Notes under the pieces: model-generated | Told to the model about the DNA's origin: nothing | The model's database searches: none | Seen by the model: only the letters and a program-made list of their open reading frames with translations | Assembly: GCA_938084575.1 (NCBI GenBank) | Contig: CALKFG010000007.1 | Location: 1 to 64,000 of the forward strand | Direction of reading: 5' to 3' | DNA: 64,000 nt | DNA from: an uncultured Hyphomonadaceae bacterium | GTDB lineage: Bacteria > Pseudomonadota > Alphaproteobacteria > Caulobacterales > Hyphomonadaceae | Position numbers and translations under genes: made by a program | Shown here: piece by piece, positions 52,804-62,846 of the stretch | How the letters are laid out: every line of letters begins with the position of its first letter | Numbering within the stretch: position 1 is the stretch's first letter

Positions 52804-54219
52804 ATGCTGCAGATCATCGGACACCTGCCCATGGGCTGGTTGTCGTTCACTTTGCTGGCGGCGCCGGCCTTCCTGGCATTTTACATGGGCCGCAACGCCC
52901 TGACCGCGACGCTTGTTTCGGGAACGGCACAGCTGCACTCGCGCCTGAACTATTATGGCTATTATACTGCTATGTGCACCCTGGTGCCCGGCCTGGTGGT
53001 TCTGTTGCTTTATGTCATGCTCGGACCGACCTCGGTACGCGCCCAGATCGCCTCGGAACTGCCCGGCTACATGCAGGCCCTGTCGCCAATGGAGCTGGGA
53101 CAGTATCTCGACAAGGTGGTGGACCATGCACGCCTGCGCGACGCCCCCGCCACAGGTAATCTCCTGTTCGACATGGCAAGCCGGCGCTGGGTTGAGCTTG
53201 AAGCCCTTGCCCGGCTGGTCGGAATCCTCTTTGCCCTCGCCGCCATGTATCTCGGATACACATTCGCAATGCGCAGGATCCGGCCGGATTTTCGCGCCCG
53301 GACGCATGTTGAGCGTGGCGGACGGATGGTTCTGTTTATCTGTGCCGGCATCGCGGTTCTGACAACGTTCGGCATCGTTCTTTCATTGATTTACGAGACC
53401 CTGCTTTTCTTTGCAGCACCCGGCGCCCCGGGCCTGGGTGGCTTTGTGTTTGGCACGGCTTGGAACGCCCAGACAGGCATGGATTTCGGCGCCTTACCGC
53501 TGTTCTTCGGGACGGTGATGATCGCAATACTGGCCATGGCCGTGGCCGCACCGATCGGCCTGATGTCGGCCATCTATCTGGCCGAGTATGCCAGCCCCAA
53601 CCTGCGCAGCTGGATCAAGCCGGTCCTCGAATTGCTCGCCGGAATTCCGACCGTGGTCTACGGATTTTTCGCCGCCATGGTCGTGGCCCCGCTGGTCCGG
53701 TCCGGAGCAGAATGGGTCAACGCCCTGTCCTTTGTGCCAGATGATTTTCTGGCCGCCCAGCCTCAAAGTGCCCTTGCCGCCGGGCTGATTATGGGAATCA
53801 TGATCATTCCCTTTGTCTCCTCCCTGTCAGACGACATCATAAAGGCCGTGCCCCAGTCCCTGCGTGATGGCGCCCTGGCCGTTGGGTCAACACGTTCGGA
53901 AGCCATCAAGCAGGTCGTCCTGCCTGCTGCACTGCCCGGGATTATCGCCTCTATGCTGCTGGCAATTTCCCGGGCGATTGGCGAAACCATGATCGTCGTT
54001 ATGGCAGCCGGACAGCGTGCCCAGATCACGATCGACCCCACATCTGACCTGACTACGGTGACCGCCCAGATCGTCGCCCTGCTCACCGGTGACACCGGCT
54101 TTGACAGCGCCAAGACGCTGTCGGCCTTTGCCCTGGGCTTCATGCTGTTCGCCGTCACGCTGGGATTTAATTTCATCGCCCTTCGCATTGTTCAGCGTTA
54201 CCAGGAAAAATATGACTGA
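52804..54219 (+). CDS. pstC: Phosphate ABC transporter permease PstC
   Basis: The 471-residue permease has an extended N-terminal region with extra helices and a conserved C-terminal permease domain (about 230-470) including the EAA loop QSLRDGALAVGSTRSEAIKQVVLPAALPGI. With PstA and PstB it imports phosphate bound by PstS. It is about 150 residues longer than E. coli PstC, as in other Alphaproteobacteria. No pstS is in the window. Confidence 0.93.
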   Translation: MLQIIGHLPMGWLSFTLLAAPAFLAFYMGRNALTATLVSGTAQLHSRLNYYGYYTAMCTLVPGLVVLLLYVMLGPTSVRAQIASELPGYMQALSPMELGQYLDKVVDHARLRDAPATGNLLFDMASRRWVELEALARLVGILFALAAMYLGYTFAMRRIRPDFRARTHVERGGRMVLFICAGIAVLTTFGIVLSLIYETLLFFAAPGAPGLGGFVFGTAWNAQTGMDFGALPLFFGTVMIAILAMAVAAPIGLMSAIYLAEYASPNLRSWIKPVLELLAGIPTVVYGFFAAMVVAPLVRSGAEWVNALSFVPDDFLAAQPQSALAAGLIMGIMIIPFVSSLSDDIIKAVPQSLRDGALAVGSTRSEAIKQVVLPAALPGIIASMLLAISRAIGETMIVVMAAGQRAQITIDPTSDLTTVTAQIVALLTGDTGFDSAKTLSAFALGFMLFAVTLGFNFIALRIVQRYQEKYD

Positions 54220-55807
54220 CGCGGCCCCCAACATCTCCCCCGGCCACAGCCCATTTGCGCAACCGGAGGCGGTCAGGCGGCTCAAGCAACGCCATGCTGC
54301 CGAACGCCGGTTCCGATTTTACGGCGTGGCCGCCATCGGATTCTCAGTTCTGGCCCTTCTGGTTTTGCTAACCACAATTGGCCAGCAGGCCCGCAGCGCC
54401 TTTACCCGGCATGTGATCGCGTTCGACCTCGACCTCGATGCGGCACGCCTGGCCCCGCAAGGGGTTGAGGCTCCGGCAGCCATTGCAGGCAATGTCAGCG
54501 GCTTCAACCAGCTGGTCCAGGACGCGCTGCGCACGCGGTTCCCACATCATGCGGACCAGCTCAACCTGCGTCGCGAATTGTATGGGCTGGTGCCCCGCCT
54601 CGGTGTCCTGGCGATGGCACAACAGGTGGCGGAGCACCCGGAATGGATTGGCTCAAAACGCCGCTTGCGCGTTGTCCTGTCAGATGATCTTGACCTGTTC
54701 CTGAAGGGAGGCATCACCGAGCGGATGCAGTTGAAGCTGACGCCGGAAAGCAGGTTAAGCCGTCTCGAAACAGGCGACTTCCGGCTGCAGGATCTGTCCG
54801 GCCAACGCTTTTCGGCTCTCCACGCGGCCCGCGACACCCGCGCAGGTGGCTGGCCGACCATCCTGATCCGGGCCCAGGACAGCTGGTTCACCTTGCTCGA
54901 CGCCGGCGCGGATGAGCTGCAGCTGCGCCATCTTGCCGGGCCAAGACCTGATGAGCGTGTCCAGATTGCCGGCTATGTCACCGCGCTGCTGATCTCAACG
55001 CCGGAATCCGACCGCACGATTTCCGATCACCAGATTGCCTGGACGCTGCTCTTGCAGGCTCAGGGGGACATTCAGCGTGTGCCAAACCTGTCGCTGCTGA
55101 CCCATGCCGACAGTACCTATCCCGAGCTGGCCGGCGCCGGGGCCGCAATTGCCGGGTCGCTGCTGACCATGCTGGTCACCGCCCTGTTCGCCATACCCGT
55201 CGGTATTCTGGCAGCCCTGTATCTGGAAGAATTCGCCCCGCGGAACCGCCTCACCGGGCTGATCGAAGTCAATATCAACAATCTGGCCGCGGTGCCTTCA
55301 ATCATTTTTGGCTTGCTCGGCGCGGCCGTCTTCCTCAAGGCCTTTGGCATGCCCCGATCGGTTCCCTTCGTGGGTGGCCTCGTGCTTGGGCTGCTCGTCC
55401 TTCCCACCGTGATCATTGCCTCGCGCGCAGCTCTGCGGGCGGTTCCGCTATCGGTGCGGACAGCCGCGCTCGGACTTGGCGCCTCGAAGACCCAAACCGT
55501 GTTCCATCACACGCTGCCGCTGGCGATGCCCGGCATCATGACCGGTGCCATTATCGCCATGGCCCGGGCACTGGGCGAAACCGCGCCCCTTCTGATGATC
55601 GGCATGGTGGCCTTTGTGAACGATATTCCAGCCGGGCCAGGAGATGAATCGACGGTGCTTCCGGTTCTGATTTATAAATGGTTTTCCGGCGCAGAACGGG
55701 CCTGGGAGCCGATGACATCCGCCGTCATTCTGGTTCTGCTGAGCATACTGATTACAATGAACCTGGCCGCCGTTCTGATGCGCCGGCATTTTGAAAAGAG
55801 GTGGTAA
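54212..55807 (+). CDS. pstA: Phosphate ABC transporter permease PstA
   Basis: The 531-residue permease has a long non-membrane insert (about residues 60-290) between the first helix and the permease domain, whose EAA loop is [34 protein letters not shown]. coli PstA is about 296 residues. It overlaps pstC by 8 bases; I use the ATG at 54212 rather than an upstream frame that lies inside pstC. Confidence 0.92.
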   Translation: MTDAAPNISPGHSPFAQPEAVRRLKQRHAAERRFRFYGVAAIGFSVLALLVLLTTIGQQARSAFTRHVIAFDLDLDAARLAPQGVEAPAAIAGNVSGFNQLVQDALRTRFPHHADQLNLRRELYGLVPRLGVLAMAQQVAEHPEWIGSKRRLRVVLSDDLDLFLKGGITERMQLKLTPESRLSRLETGDFRLQDLSGQRFSALHAARDTRAGGWPTILIRAQDSWFTLLDAGADELQLRHLAGPRPDERVQIAGYVTALLISTPESDRTISDHQIAWTLLLQAQGDIQRVPNLSLLTHADSTYPELAGAGAAIAGSLLTMLVTALFAIPVGILAALYLEEFAPRNRLTGLIEVNINNLAAVPSIIFGLLGAAVFLKAFGMPRSVPFVGGLVLGLLVLPTVIIASRAALRAVPLSVRTAALGLGASKTQTVFHHTLPLAMPGIMTGAIIAMARALGETAPLLMIGMVAFVNDIPAGPGDESTVLPVLIYKWFSGAERAWEPMTSAVILVLLSILITMNLAAVLMRRHFEKRW

Positions 55808-56589
55808 TGACCGACCTGCGCCTCCCTGCTGACCCGGTCAAAATTGACTGCCAGAGTGTCGATGTCTTCTATGATGACAAGCAAGCCATTTTTGATGTGT
55901 CTATCGGCATACCTGACCGGGCCGTGACCGCCCTGATTGGCCCCTCGGGCTGTGGAAAATCAAGCTTCCTGCGCTGCTTGAACCGCATGAATGACACGAT
56001 TGACGGGGCCCGGGTCCGGGGCGACATTTTCATCGATGGCGCCAATATCAATGACCCGCAGGTTGACCCGGTCCTGTTACGCTCGCGCGTGGGCATGGTG
56101 TTCCAGAAACCCAACCCCTTCCCGAAATCAATTTATGAAAACATCGCTTATGCCGTCCGCATTCATGGTCTGGCCGGCAGCCGTGACGACCTCGATGATA
56201 TTGTCCAGCGGTCGCTGCGCCGGGCCGGCCTGTGGGAAGAAGTCCGGGACCGACTGTCACAGCCGGGCACCAGCCTGTCAGGCGGCCAACAGCAGCGGCT
56301 GTGCATTGCCCGGGCGATTGCCATTCGCCCGGAAGTGATCCTGATGGATGAGCCCTGCTCCGCGCTTGACCCGATCGCCACGGCCCGCATCGAGGAGCTG
56401 ATCGACGAATTGCGGGAGCGGTTCTGCATCGTGATTGTTACCCATTCAATGCAACAGGCTGCGCGGGTTTCCCAGCGAACGGCCTTTTTCGATCTCGGGC
56501 AGCTGATAGAGATTGGAGATACCGAAACCATGTTCACCAATCCGACGGAGCCAAAAACTCAGGATTACATCACGGGTCGCTTCGGGTAG
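55807..56589 (+). CDS. pstB: Phosphate ABC transporter ATPase PstB
   Basis: The 260-residue ATPase has Walker [20 protein letters not shown], signature [16 protein letters not shown] and Walker [14 protein letters not shown], all with the PstB-specific flanks. It powers phosphate import. Its ATG shares the last A of the pstA stop (TAATG). Confidence 0.97.
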   Translation: MTDLRLPADPVKIDCQSVDVFYDDKQAIFDVSIGIPDRAVTALIGPSGCGKSSFLRCLNRMNDTIDGARVRGDIFIDGANINDPQVDPVLLRSRVGMVFQKPNPFPKSIYENIAYAVRIHGLAGSRDDLDDIVQRSLRRAGLWEEVRDRLSQPGTSLSGGQQQRLCIARAIAIRPEVILMDEPCSALDPIATARIEELIDELRERFCIVIVTHSMQQAARVSQRTAFFDLGQLIEIGDTETMFTNPTEPKTQDYITGRFG

Positions 56590-56602
56590 GATACTGTCAG
56601 CC

Positions 56603-57313
56603 ATGCCAACACATATAGTCACCTCCTTTTCCGATGAGCTTGAAAACCTGTCTGCCAGCCTGATGGGTATGGGCGGGCTGGCAGAAGCCATGATCCGGGA
56701 CGCCTGCCGCGCAGTCGTCCTGCAGGACCGCGCCCTGGCAGGGCATGTCATCCAGCGCAATGGTGACATGCAGCGCATGCAGGGCGATTGCGAGCGCGAT
56801 GTCGTGCGGTTGCTGGCGCTGCGTCAGCCCATGGCCTCTGACCTGCGCATGGTGATCGGCGCCATCAAGCTGGCTGGAACGATTGAACGGATTGGCAACC
56901 TGTCCAAGAATATCGCCCATCGCAGCCTGGCCATTGATGACAATGACAATCCCGGCGCCCGGCGCTCGATCGGGCGCATGGGCCAGGCGGTGTCGCGGCA
57001 ATTACAAACCGCCCTGGATGCTTATAACCGTCGGGATGCCGCCAGTGCCCTGGCCGTTGTGGAGCTGGATGACGATATTGACAGCCACTATAATGCGCTG
57101 CTGCGGTCCATGCTTGTCTATATGGCGGAAGACCCCGACCAGCTCGACGCCCGGTCCAACTTTATCTTCATCGTCAAAAACCTTGAGCGCATCGGCGATC
57201 ATTGTACCGGAATTGCCAGGGCGGTTCATTTTATTGTCACCGGAGACCAGATGGCCAACCGGCATGATCTGACCCGGCCCGCCGGCCCGGGGAAAGTGGG
57301 GGGTGAGGGATGA
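56603..57313 (+). CDS. phoU: Phosphate-specific regulator PhoU
   Basis: The 236-residue protein has two PhoU helical domains with metal-binding signatures (DLRMVIGAIKLAGTIERIGNLSKNI and DQLDARSNFIFIVKNLERIGDHCTGIA). It links PstB activity to PhoR signalling. The start is 56603, 13 bases after pstB; the upstream in-frame extension lies inside pstB. Confidence 0.95.
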   Translation: MPTHIVTSFSDELENLSASLMGMGGLAEAMIRDACRAVVLQDRALAGHVIQRNGDMQRMQGDCERDVVRLLALRQPMASDLRMVIGAIKLAGTIERIGNLSKNIAHRSLAIDDNDNPGARRSIGRMGQAVSRQLQTALDAYNRRDAASALAVVELDDDIDSHYNALLRSMLVYMAEDPDQLDARSNFIFIVKNLERIGDHCTGIARAVHFIVTGDQMANRHDLTRPAGPGKVGGEG

Positions 57314-57996
57314 AGCCGTTCATTGTGATTGCAGAGGATGAACCCGCCGTTTCGGAGCTTTTGCGCTACAATCTGGAAGCGCAGGGCTATGAAACCGCGA
57401 TTGCCGATGATGGGGAGGAAGCGCTTTTGCTGCTTGAAGAGCGTACCCCCGACCTGATCCTGCTTGACTGGATGTTGCCGAAAGTCTCCGGCATCGAAAT
57501 CTGCCGGCGGGTCCGGTCCCGTCCGGAAACGGCCAATCTGCCGGTGATCATGCTGACCGCCAAGACCGAGGAGGCCGACAAGGTCCGCGGGCTCGAAATG
57601 GGCGCGGATGATTACATCACCAAACCCTTTTCGACCAATGAGCTGATTGCCCGGGTCAAGGCTGTGTTGCGCCGCATCCGACCGGCCCTGGTGCATGACA
57701 TGATCCATGTCGGCGACATCATGATCGACCGGACCACCCATATCGTGACCCGCAAGGGGCAGCACATACATCTCGGGCCGACGGAGTTCCGCCTGCTGGA
57801 ATATTTCGCCCAGCATCCCAAGCGGGTCTTTTCACGCGAGCAATTGCTGGATGGCGTCTGGGGCTCTGATGTCTATGTCGAAGCCCGCACGGTCGATGTC
57901 CATGTCGGCCGCCTGCGCAAGGCGCTGATGAGCCAGGGCGGTGACAATCCCATCCGCACGGTCCGTTCGGCCGGCTACAGCCTGCGCACCGACTAG
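57310..57996 (+). CDS. phoB: Phosphate response regulator PhoB
   Basis: The 228-residue regulator has a receiver domain with Asp53 (LLDWMLP) and an OmpR-type winged helix (GPTEFRLLEYFAQHPKRVFSREQLLDGVWG). It is activated by PhoR under phosphate limitation and would control pst transcription. It overlaps phoU as ATGA and is convergent with galE, sharing the last few bases. Confidence 0.97.
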   Translation: MKPFIVIAEDEPAVSELLRYNLEAQGYETAIADDGEEALLLLEERTPDLILLDWMLPKVSGIEICRRVRSRPETANLPVIMLTAKTEEADKVRGLEMGADDYITKPFSTNELIARVKAVLRRIRPALVHDMIHVGDIMIDRTTHIVTRKGQHIHLGPTEFRLLEYFAQHPKRVFSREQLLDGVWGSDVYVEARTVDVHVGRLRKALMSQGGDNPIRTVRSAGYSLRTD

Positions 57997-58982
57997 GCGC
58001 GGTGGCGGGACTGGTGGAAGGCCCAGGCCGACCCGACAATGGTCTCCAGGTCAGACACGCGGCAGGCAAATCCCAGCTCGGCCTCCGCCAGGCGGGTATC
58101 CGCGAACAAGGCCGGAGGATCACCGGCGCGGCGGGGGCCATAGCGCAGCGGCACGGTTTTTCCAGTCACCGCCTCCGCCGTGTCAATAATCTCCCGGACC
58201 GAGTATCCATGCCCGGTTCCCAGATTGAACTGGGCACTGCTTCCCCCGTCAAACAGGCGCTTCAGGGCCAGGGCGTGGCCATGCGCCAGATCCTCGACAT
58301 GGATATAATCGCGGACACAGGTGCCGTCGGGCGTCGCATAATCGGTGCCGAACACACTGAAATCATCGATCTCGCCGTTCAGCGCCATCAGCACGCGAGG
58401 AATGAGATGGGTTTCCGGGTCATGCTCTTCCCCGATCTCCCCCGCGCGGTCGGCTCCACAGGCATTGAAATAGCGCAGGGACACCGACCGGATGCCAAAC
58501 GCCTGATCATAATCCTGAAGGATGGTCTCGATCATCAGTTTGGACCGGCCATAGGGATTGATAGGGCGCTGCGGCGTGGTCTCCCGGATCGGCAGTTCGG
58601 ACGGCGCGCCATAGGTCGCGCAGGTCGATGAGAACACGATCTTGTCCAGCCCGGTCGCACGCATCGCCTGCAGCAGGCTCAGGGTGCCGCCGACATTGTT
58701 GATATAATATTTCGCCGGGTCACGCACGGATTCGCCGACATAGGACCAGGCCGCGAAATGCACCACGGCAACCGGGCGGTACTGCTCAATCACAGCCGTC
58801 AGGCGCGCTGTGTCAGCGATATCCCCCACCACCAGCGGACCCCATTTAACCGCATGTTCATGGCCATAGACCAGATTGTCATAAGACACCGGTAGATACC
58901 CAAGGCCGGCCAGCCATTTGCAGGTGTGGCTGCCAATGTAACCTGCACCCCCGGTGACAAGAACGGTCTTTTGCGATGCCAT
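57993..58982 (-). CDS. galE: UDP-glucose 4-epimerase GalE
   Basis: The 329-residue enzyme starts MASQKTVLVTGGAGYIGSHTCKWLAG with the NAD-binding GxxGxxG, has the SSTCATYG serine and the catalytic Tyr-x3-Lys (YGRSKLM). It converts UDP-glucose and UDP-galactose for the exopolysaccharide cluster that follows. I use the ATG at 58982 with GGGAGA upstream; the much longer frame reads unlikely sequence. Confidence 0.95.
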   Translation of the reverse strand: MASQKTVLVTGGAGYIGSHTCKWLAGLGYLPVSYDNLVYGHEHAVKWGPLVVGDIADTARLTAVIEQYRPVAVVHFAAWSYVGESVRDPAKYYINNVGGTLSLLQAMRATGLDKIVFSSTCATYGAPSELPIRETTPQRPINPYGRSKLMIETILQDYDQAFGIRSVSLRYFNACGADRAGEIGEEHDPETHLIPRVLMALNGEIDDFSVFGTDYATPDGTCVRDYIHVEDLAHGHALALKRLFDGGSSAQFNLGTGHGYSVREIIDTAEAVTGKTVPLRYGPRRAGDPPALFADTRLAEAELGFACRVSDLETIVGSAWAFHQSRHRA

Positions 58983-59163
58983 CACACTGTCTCCCATTTC
59001 AGGCCCGAACCAGCCCGCACTCCCGCAGAACGCCGGCCCGTGTCTGTGCCAAGTCGTCGCCGCCCAATCAAGGGGCAAAAGCCACATTCCGCCACCCCCT
59101 GACAGAGGGCCGGGCCGGACTCTGCCGCGCCGACAGCGCCTCCCGCCGAAGGGGACAGGCGAG

Positions 59164-61107
59164 ATGACCGGCATGTCCGGCGCGGACCCGGCTGACCATC
59201 TCCCCCCTGATGCCCGCCACATTCTGGTGGTTATTCCGACACTGAACGAAGCAAAGCATATCGAGTCCTGCTTGCAATCCCTGCTGGGAGACAGCAGCTG
59301 GAGCGCCGGCCTCGCCTGCATCGTCGCCGATGGCGGCAGCACGGACGATACGCGGGCCAAAGTTACGGCCCTGAAAGCGCGCTTTCCCGGCCTTCGCCTG
59401 ATCGACAATCCGGACCGGTTTCAGTCCGCCGGCATCAACCAGGCCGTGGCCGCCGGCGTCGGCCCCGCCACCCGTTTCCTGATCCGGTGCGATGCCCATG
59501 CAGCCTATCCGCCGGGCTTTGTCAGCAACGTCGCCAGACGGCTCGAAGAGACCGGCGCAGAGTCCGTGGTGATCCCAATGGACGCGGTCGGAGAGACCTG
59601 TTTTGGCCGGGCCAACGCCTGGATCGTCGACACGCCGCTCGGAAACGGCGGCGCCAGCCATCGCGGGGGCCGGACCTCACAATGGGTCGACCATGGGCAC
59701 CATGCCGGTTTCCGGCGCGAGGCCTTCGAGCGGCTGGGCGGTTATGATCCGGATTTTTCCCACAATGAAGACGCCGAATATGACATGCGGCTGGCCCAGG
59801 CCGGTGGCGCGCTCTGGCTGGCGGCAGATCTGCGCATCGATTATGTGGCGCGCTCCACACCGGCCAGCCTGGCCCGCCAGTATCTGAATTATGGCAAGGG
59901 CCGGGCCCGGACCAGCCTCAAGCATGGCCAGGCCCTGAAGCCCCGCCAGGCCCTGCCCATTCTGGCACTGCTCGCCTGCAGTCTCAGCCTGATGCTGTCA
60001 CCGGCCGTGCCCTGGATTTTGCTGGTGCCGGGCGGCTATGCCGGGCTGCTGGTCGCCACGTCGGGGGTCATGGCCCTCCGGCACCGGTCGGCCTGCGGCC
60101 TGCTCACCGGCCTGGCAGCCGGGATCATGCATATGAGCTGGGCCGCAGGATATCTGGCCCAGCTTGCCCGTACGGCCGCCCGCCGCGCCGCCGACATGAC
60201 CCGCCGGTTCCAGCCAAAAGGCCAGGCGGACCTGCAGCACCGGCGACAAAACAGCGCCGCCTGGCTGCGCCGGCGCCTGTCCCGGCACCCGGGCCGGCCA
60301 GCCTTCAACCTGACGCACATCAAGGCGCAGAACTGGCATGGTCGAAAGCTGGACAATGCCCGCGGCGCCCAGCCTGAAGACGGCGAGTGCATCTATGCTA
60401 TTGGCGACATTCACGGCCGGTGCGACCTGCTGCTGCAGCTGCTCGACCTGATCGACGCAGACGCCGCAACGGTGCCGGACGGGATCCGGAAGCGCATCGT
60501 GTTCCTTGGCGACTATATTGATCGCGGTGACCAGTCCCGTGCGGTCATTGATGTCCTGACCAGCGACCGGCTGGACGCCTATGACACGGTTTTCCTGGCT
60601 GGCAATCACGAAGACGCCCTGTTCCGGTTTCGCGAAGACGCCCTGTTCGGTGCAGAATGGCTGCGTTTCGGAGGCGGCGACACCCTGGTCGCCTACGGCG
60701 CGCTGTCGGCCGGGCAGCGCCCGGTCAAAAAGGCTGACTGGATCGAGGTATGGCGGACATTTCAGGACGCCCTGCCCGAGTCACATCTGCGCTTCTTCAA
60801 CCAGCTGAAATATATCTACCTCAATGGTGATCTGGCTTTTGTGCATGCCGGCCTGCGCCCGGGAGTGGCCATCGCCGATCAGGCGCCACAGGACATGATG
60901 TGGATCCGCGAGACATTCCTGCATGATACCGGTCCTTTTCCACGCTTCGTCGTGCACGGACACACGCCCTGCGAGACCCCCGAAATAGATCATCGCCGCC
61001 TGGGACTGGATACCGGCGCCTACTCAACAGGCATATTGACCGCGGCCAGATTGTTGGGCACCGATATAAGCCTTCTGGCGACCAGCCCCGTCGCACGGGA
61101 CTGTTGA
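59164..61107 (+). CDS. ExoA-like glycosyltransferase fused to a PPP-type phosphatase
   Basis: The 647-residue protein joins two enzymes. Residues 18-250 are a GT2 transferase (VVIPTLNEAKHIESCL, DxD-type RCDAH, HNEDAEYDMRL) like ExoA; two to three membrane helices follow (about 263-340). Residues 410-640 are a PP1/PP2A-type metallophosphatase with GDIHG (414-418), GDYIDRG (449-455), GNHE (480-483) and metal-ligand His residues at HAG (561) and VVHGHTP (598). The phosphatase might control polymer synthesis or act on a lipid-linked intermediate. No stop or frameshift separates the halves. AAGGGG at 59149-59154 precedes the ATG. Confidence 0.87.
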   Translation: MTGMSGADPADHLPPDARHILVVIPTLNEAKHIESCLQSLLGDSSWSAGLACIVADGGSTDDTRAKVTALKARFPGLRLIDNPDRFQSAGINQAVAAGVGPATRFLIRCDAHAAYPPGFVSNVARRLEETGAESVVIPMDAVGETCFGRANAWIVDTPLGNGGASHRGGRTSQWVDHGHHAGFRREAFERLGGYDPDFSHNEDAEYDMRLAQAGGALWLAADLRIDYVARSTPASLARQYLNYGKGRARTSLKHGQALKPRQALPILALLACSLSLMLSPAVPWILLVPGGYAGLLVATSGVMALRHRSACGLLTGLAAGIMHMSWAAGYLAQLARTAARRAADMTRRFQPKGQADLQHRRQNSAAWLRRRLSRHPGRPAFNLTHIKAQNWHGRKLDNARGAQPEDGECIYAIGDIHGRCDLLLQLLDLIDADAATVPDGIRKRIVFLGDYIDRGDQSRAVIDVLTSDRLDAYDTVFLAGNHEDALFRFREDALFGAEWLRFGGGDTLVAYGALSAGQRPVKKADWIEVWRTFQDALPESHLRFFNQLKYIYLNGDLAFVHAGLRPGVAIADQAPQDMMWIRETFLHDTGPFPRFVVHGHTPCETPEIDHRRLGLDTGAYSTGILTAARLLGTDISLLATSPVARDC

Positions 61108-61157
61108 TCCCAGACGGGGCACGTCGCACGCATAGACCAGAAAATGGATCCTGAAAC

Positions 61158-61739
61158 ATGACCAAGAACCTGCTCCTTGCCCTGTCCACCGGCCTGCTTC
61201 TGGTCACCGGCGCCTGCGAAACCGGGACCCCCGCCTCGGCCCGGCCCAACAGCAATAGTCTAGAGCCAACCCGGACAAATCCGGTCTATCAACTGGGGTC
61301 TGGTGACCAGCTCAGAATAACCGTTTTCGGGCAGCCAGACCTGACAGGTGAATTCGATGTCGACGGGTCTGGCGTCATCGCCATGCCCCTGATCGGGGAA
61401 GTCGCCGCCCAGGATCTGTCGGTCCGGGAACTGGAAACCCTGATCGCAAGCATGCTGGCGGATGGCTATATCCGCGACCCCCGCGTTAGCGCCGAAGTGA
61501 CCAATTACCGCCCCTTCTATATCCTGGGAGAGGTCAATCGCGCCGGCGAGTATCCTTTCACATCGGGCCTGACGGTCAAGAATGCCGTCGCCGCGGCCGG
61601 CGGGTATACCTATCGGGCCAATCAGCGCGTGGTTTTCATTAAGGCGCTGGAGGCGGATGGGGAAAAAAGCTACGATCTCGACGCTACCATTCACGTTCAG
61701 CCCGGCGATACGATCCGCATTGGTGAACGCCTGTTCTGA
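61158..61739 (+). CDS. Wza-type polysaccharide export protein
   Basis: The 193-residue periplasmic protein has an N-terminal signal with a loose lipobox (TGAC), a Poly_export domain (YQLGSGDQLRITVFGQPDLTGEFDVDGSG, then IGEVAAQDLSVRELETLIASML) and an SLBB-type segment (FYILGEVNRAGEYPF). It forms the outer-membrane exit for exopolysaccharide. It lies 50 bases after the glycosyltransferase-phosphatase gene and is part of the same group. Confidence 0.93.
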   Translation: MTKNLLLALSTGLLLVTGACETGTPASARPNSNSLEPTRTNPVYQLGSGDQLRITVFGQPDLTGEFDVDGSGVIAMPLIGEVAAQDLSVRELETLIASMLADGYIRDPRVSAEVTNYRPFYILGEVNRAGEYPFTSGLTVKNAVAAAGGYTYRANQRVVFIKALEADGEKSYDLDATIHVQPGDTIRIGERLF

Positions 61740-62150
61740 CACCCGACAGGGGCTGACTTCGCCCCCTGGCCCATCCCGATCCAGAGACGGGCCCTGCCAT
61801 CTTCCGGCAGCCGGGCGTCGTCAAAGCACCCCACCCGGCTGATCCAGGGCTGGCGGACGGCTGAGCTCAGCTTTCTGGCCGGAAATTCTCAGGCCAGCTT
61901 TGATCGCAAAGCAGCCGAAAGGCCGCCCGCCTGCTGCAATAGCAGAATATATTAATGAAGTATTTTCTCAACGTCTTGTTTATGTTAACAAAACGATAAT
62001 GTAGATTTAGACACGACGAAACTGGAACTGGTCTTGCAAGTTGTCTTCCACAAATCCCCCTTTGGGACACCGCATCGGTCGGGGCAGGAAGCTGATCTGT
62101 GTTTTGCTGGGGGGGAGGATCAAAACTGAGATAGGAACTAGGACACCAAA
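61740..62150. other. Intergenic region upstream of the ExoY-type gene
   Basis: A hairpin CAGGGG/CCCCTG at 61747-61768 follows the export gene but has no T run. From 61930 to 62040 the sequence is AT-rich and includes TTGTT-N6-AACAA at 61976-61991, a probable promoter or operator for the next gene. No gene is supported. Confidence 0.45.
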
Positions 62151-62846
62151 ATGGGTTTTCGGTCTGCCGACGATGCGCAAGGATTTTCAAAGTTTGTCCC
62201 TGTCACAGAGCCTGTGGCAGGGGTGGGAACGAAATGGCAAAGGGCCATAAAGCGCACACTTGACCTTTTGGGCGCGGGTGGACTTCTGGTCTTTACACTC
62301 CCGCTGGTCCTGCTGGCCAGTCTTCTGGTCTGGCTCCAGGATGGCCAAAACCCCCTGTTCTGCCAGAAACGCATTGGCCGCGGCGGACGCCGCTTCAAGG
62401 TGTTCAAATTGCGGACCATGGTACCGGACGCCCAGTCAAAACTGCTGGACCTGCTCGATACCTACCCGTCTTTCCGCGAGGAATGGACTGCAACCCAGAA
62501 ACTTGCGCAGGACCCAAGGATCACGGCGCTGGGCTGGTTCCTGCGACGGTCCTCGATTGATGAACTGCCTCAGCTCCTTAACGTTTTGCGGGGTGAAATG
62601 TCTCTGGTCGGTCCCCGCCCGATCGTTCAGAGCGAGATTGAGCGCTATGGCCGGGCCTATCCGACTTATTGCAGCGTGATGCCGGGCCTGACAGGCGCCT
62701 GGCAAGTCCACGGCCGCAGCGACACCAGCTATGCCGAGCGGGTCGCGATCGATGTCGCTTATGCAAACCGCTGGTCCGTCAAAGGCGACATTGGCATTCT
62801 CCTGCGGACCATACCGGCCGTCTTTCTGCGTCGCGGCGCGCACTAG
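62151..62846 (+). CDS. ExoY/WbaP-type undecaprenyl-phosphate sugar phosphotransferase
   Basis: The 231-residue protein has one membrane helix (GAGGLLVFTLPLVLLASLLVW) and the priming transferase core (RIGRGGRRFKVFKLRTMVPDA, LRRSSIDELPQLLNVLRGEMSLVGPRP, ERYGRAYPTYCSVMPGLTGAWQV). It transfers the first sugar phosphate to the lipid carrier. Its stop codon overlaps the convergent glycosyltransferase stop as CTAG. Confidence 0.95.
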   Translation: MGFRSADDAQGFSKFVPVTEPVAGVGTKWQRAIKRTLDLLGAGGLLVFTLPLVLLASLLVWLQDGQNPLFCQKRIGRGGRRFKVFKLRTMVPDAQSKLLDLLDTYPSFREEWTATQKLAQDPRITALGWFLRRSSIDELPQLLNVLRGEMSLVGPRPIVQSEIERYGRAYPTYCSVMPGLTGAWQVHGRSDTSYAERVAIDVAYANRWSVKGDIGILLRTIPAVFLRRGAH

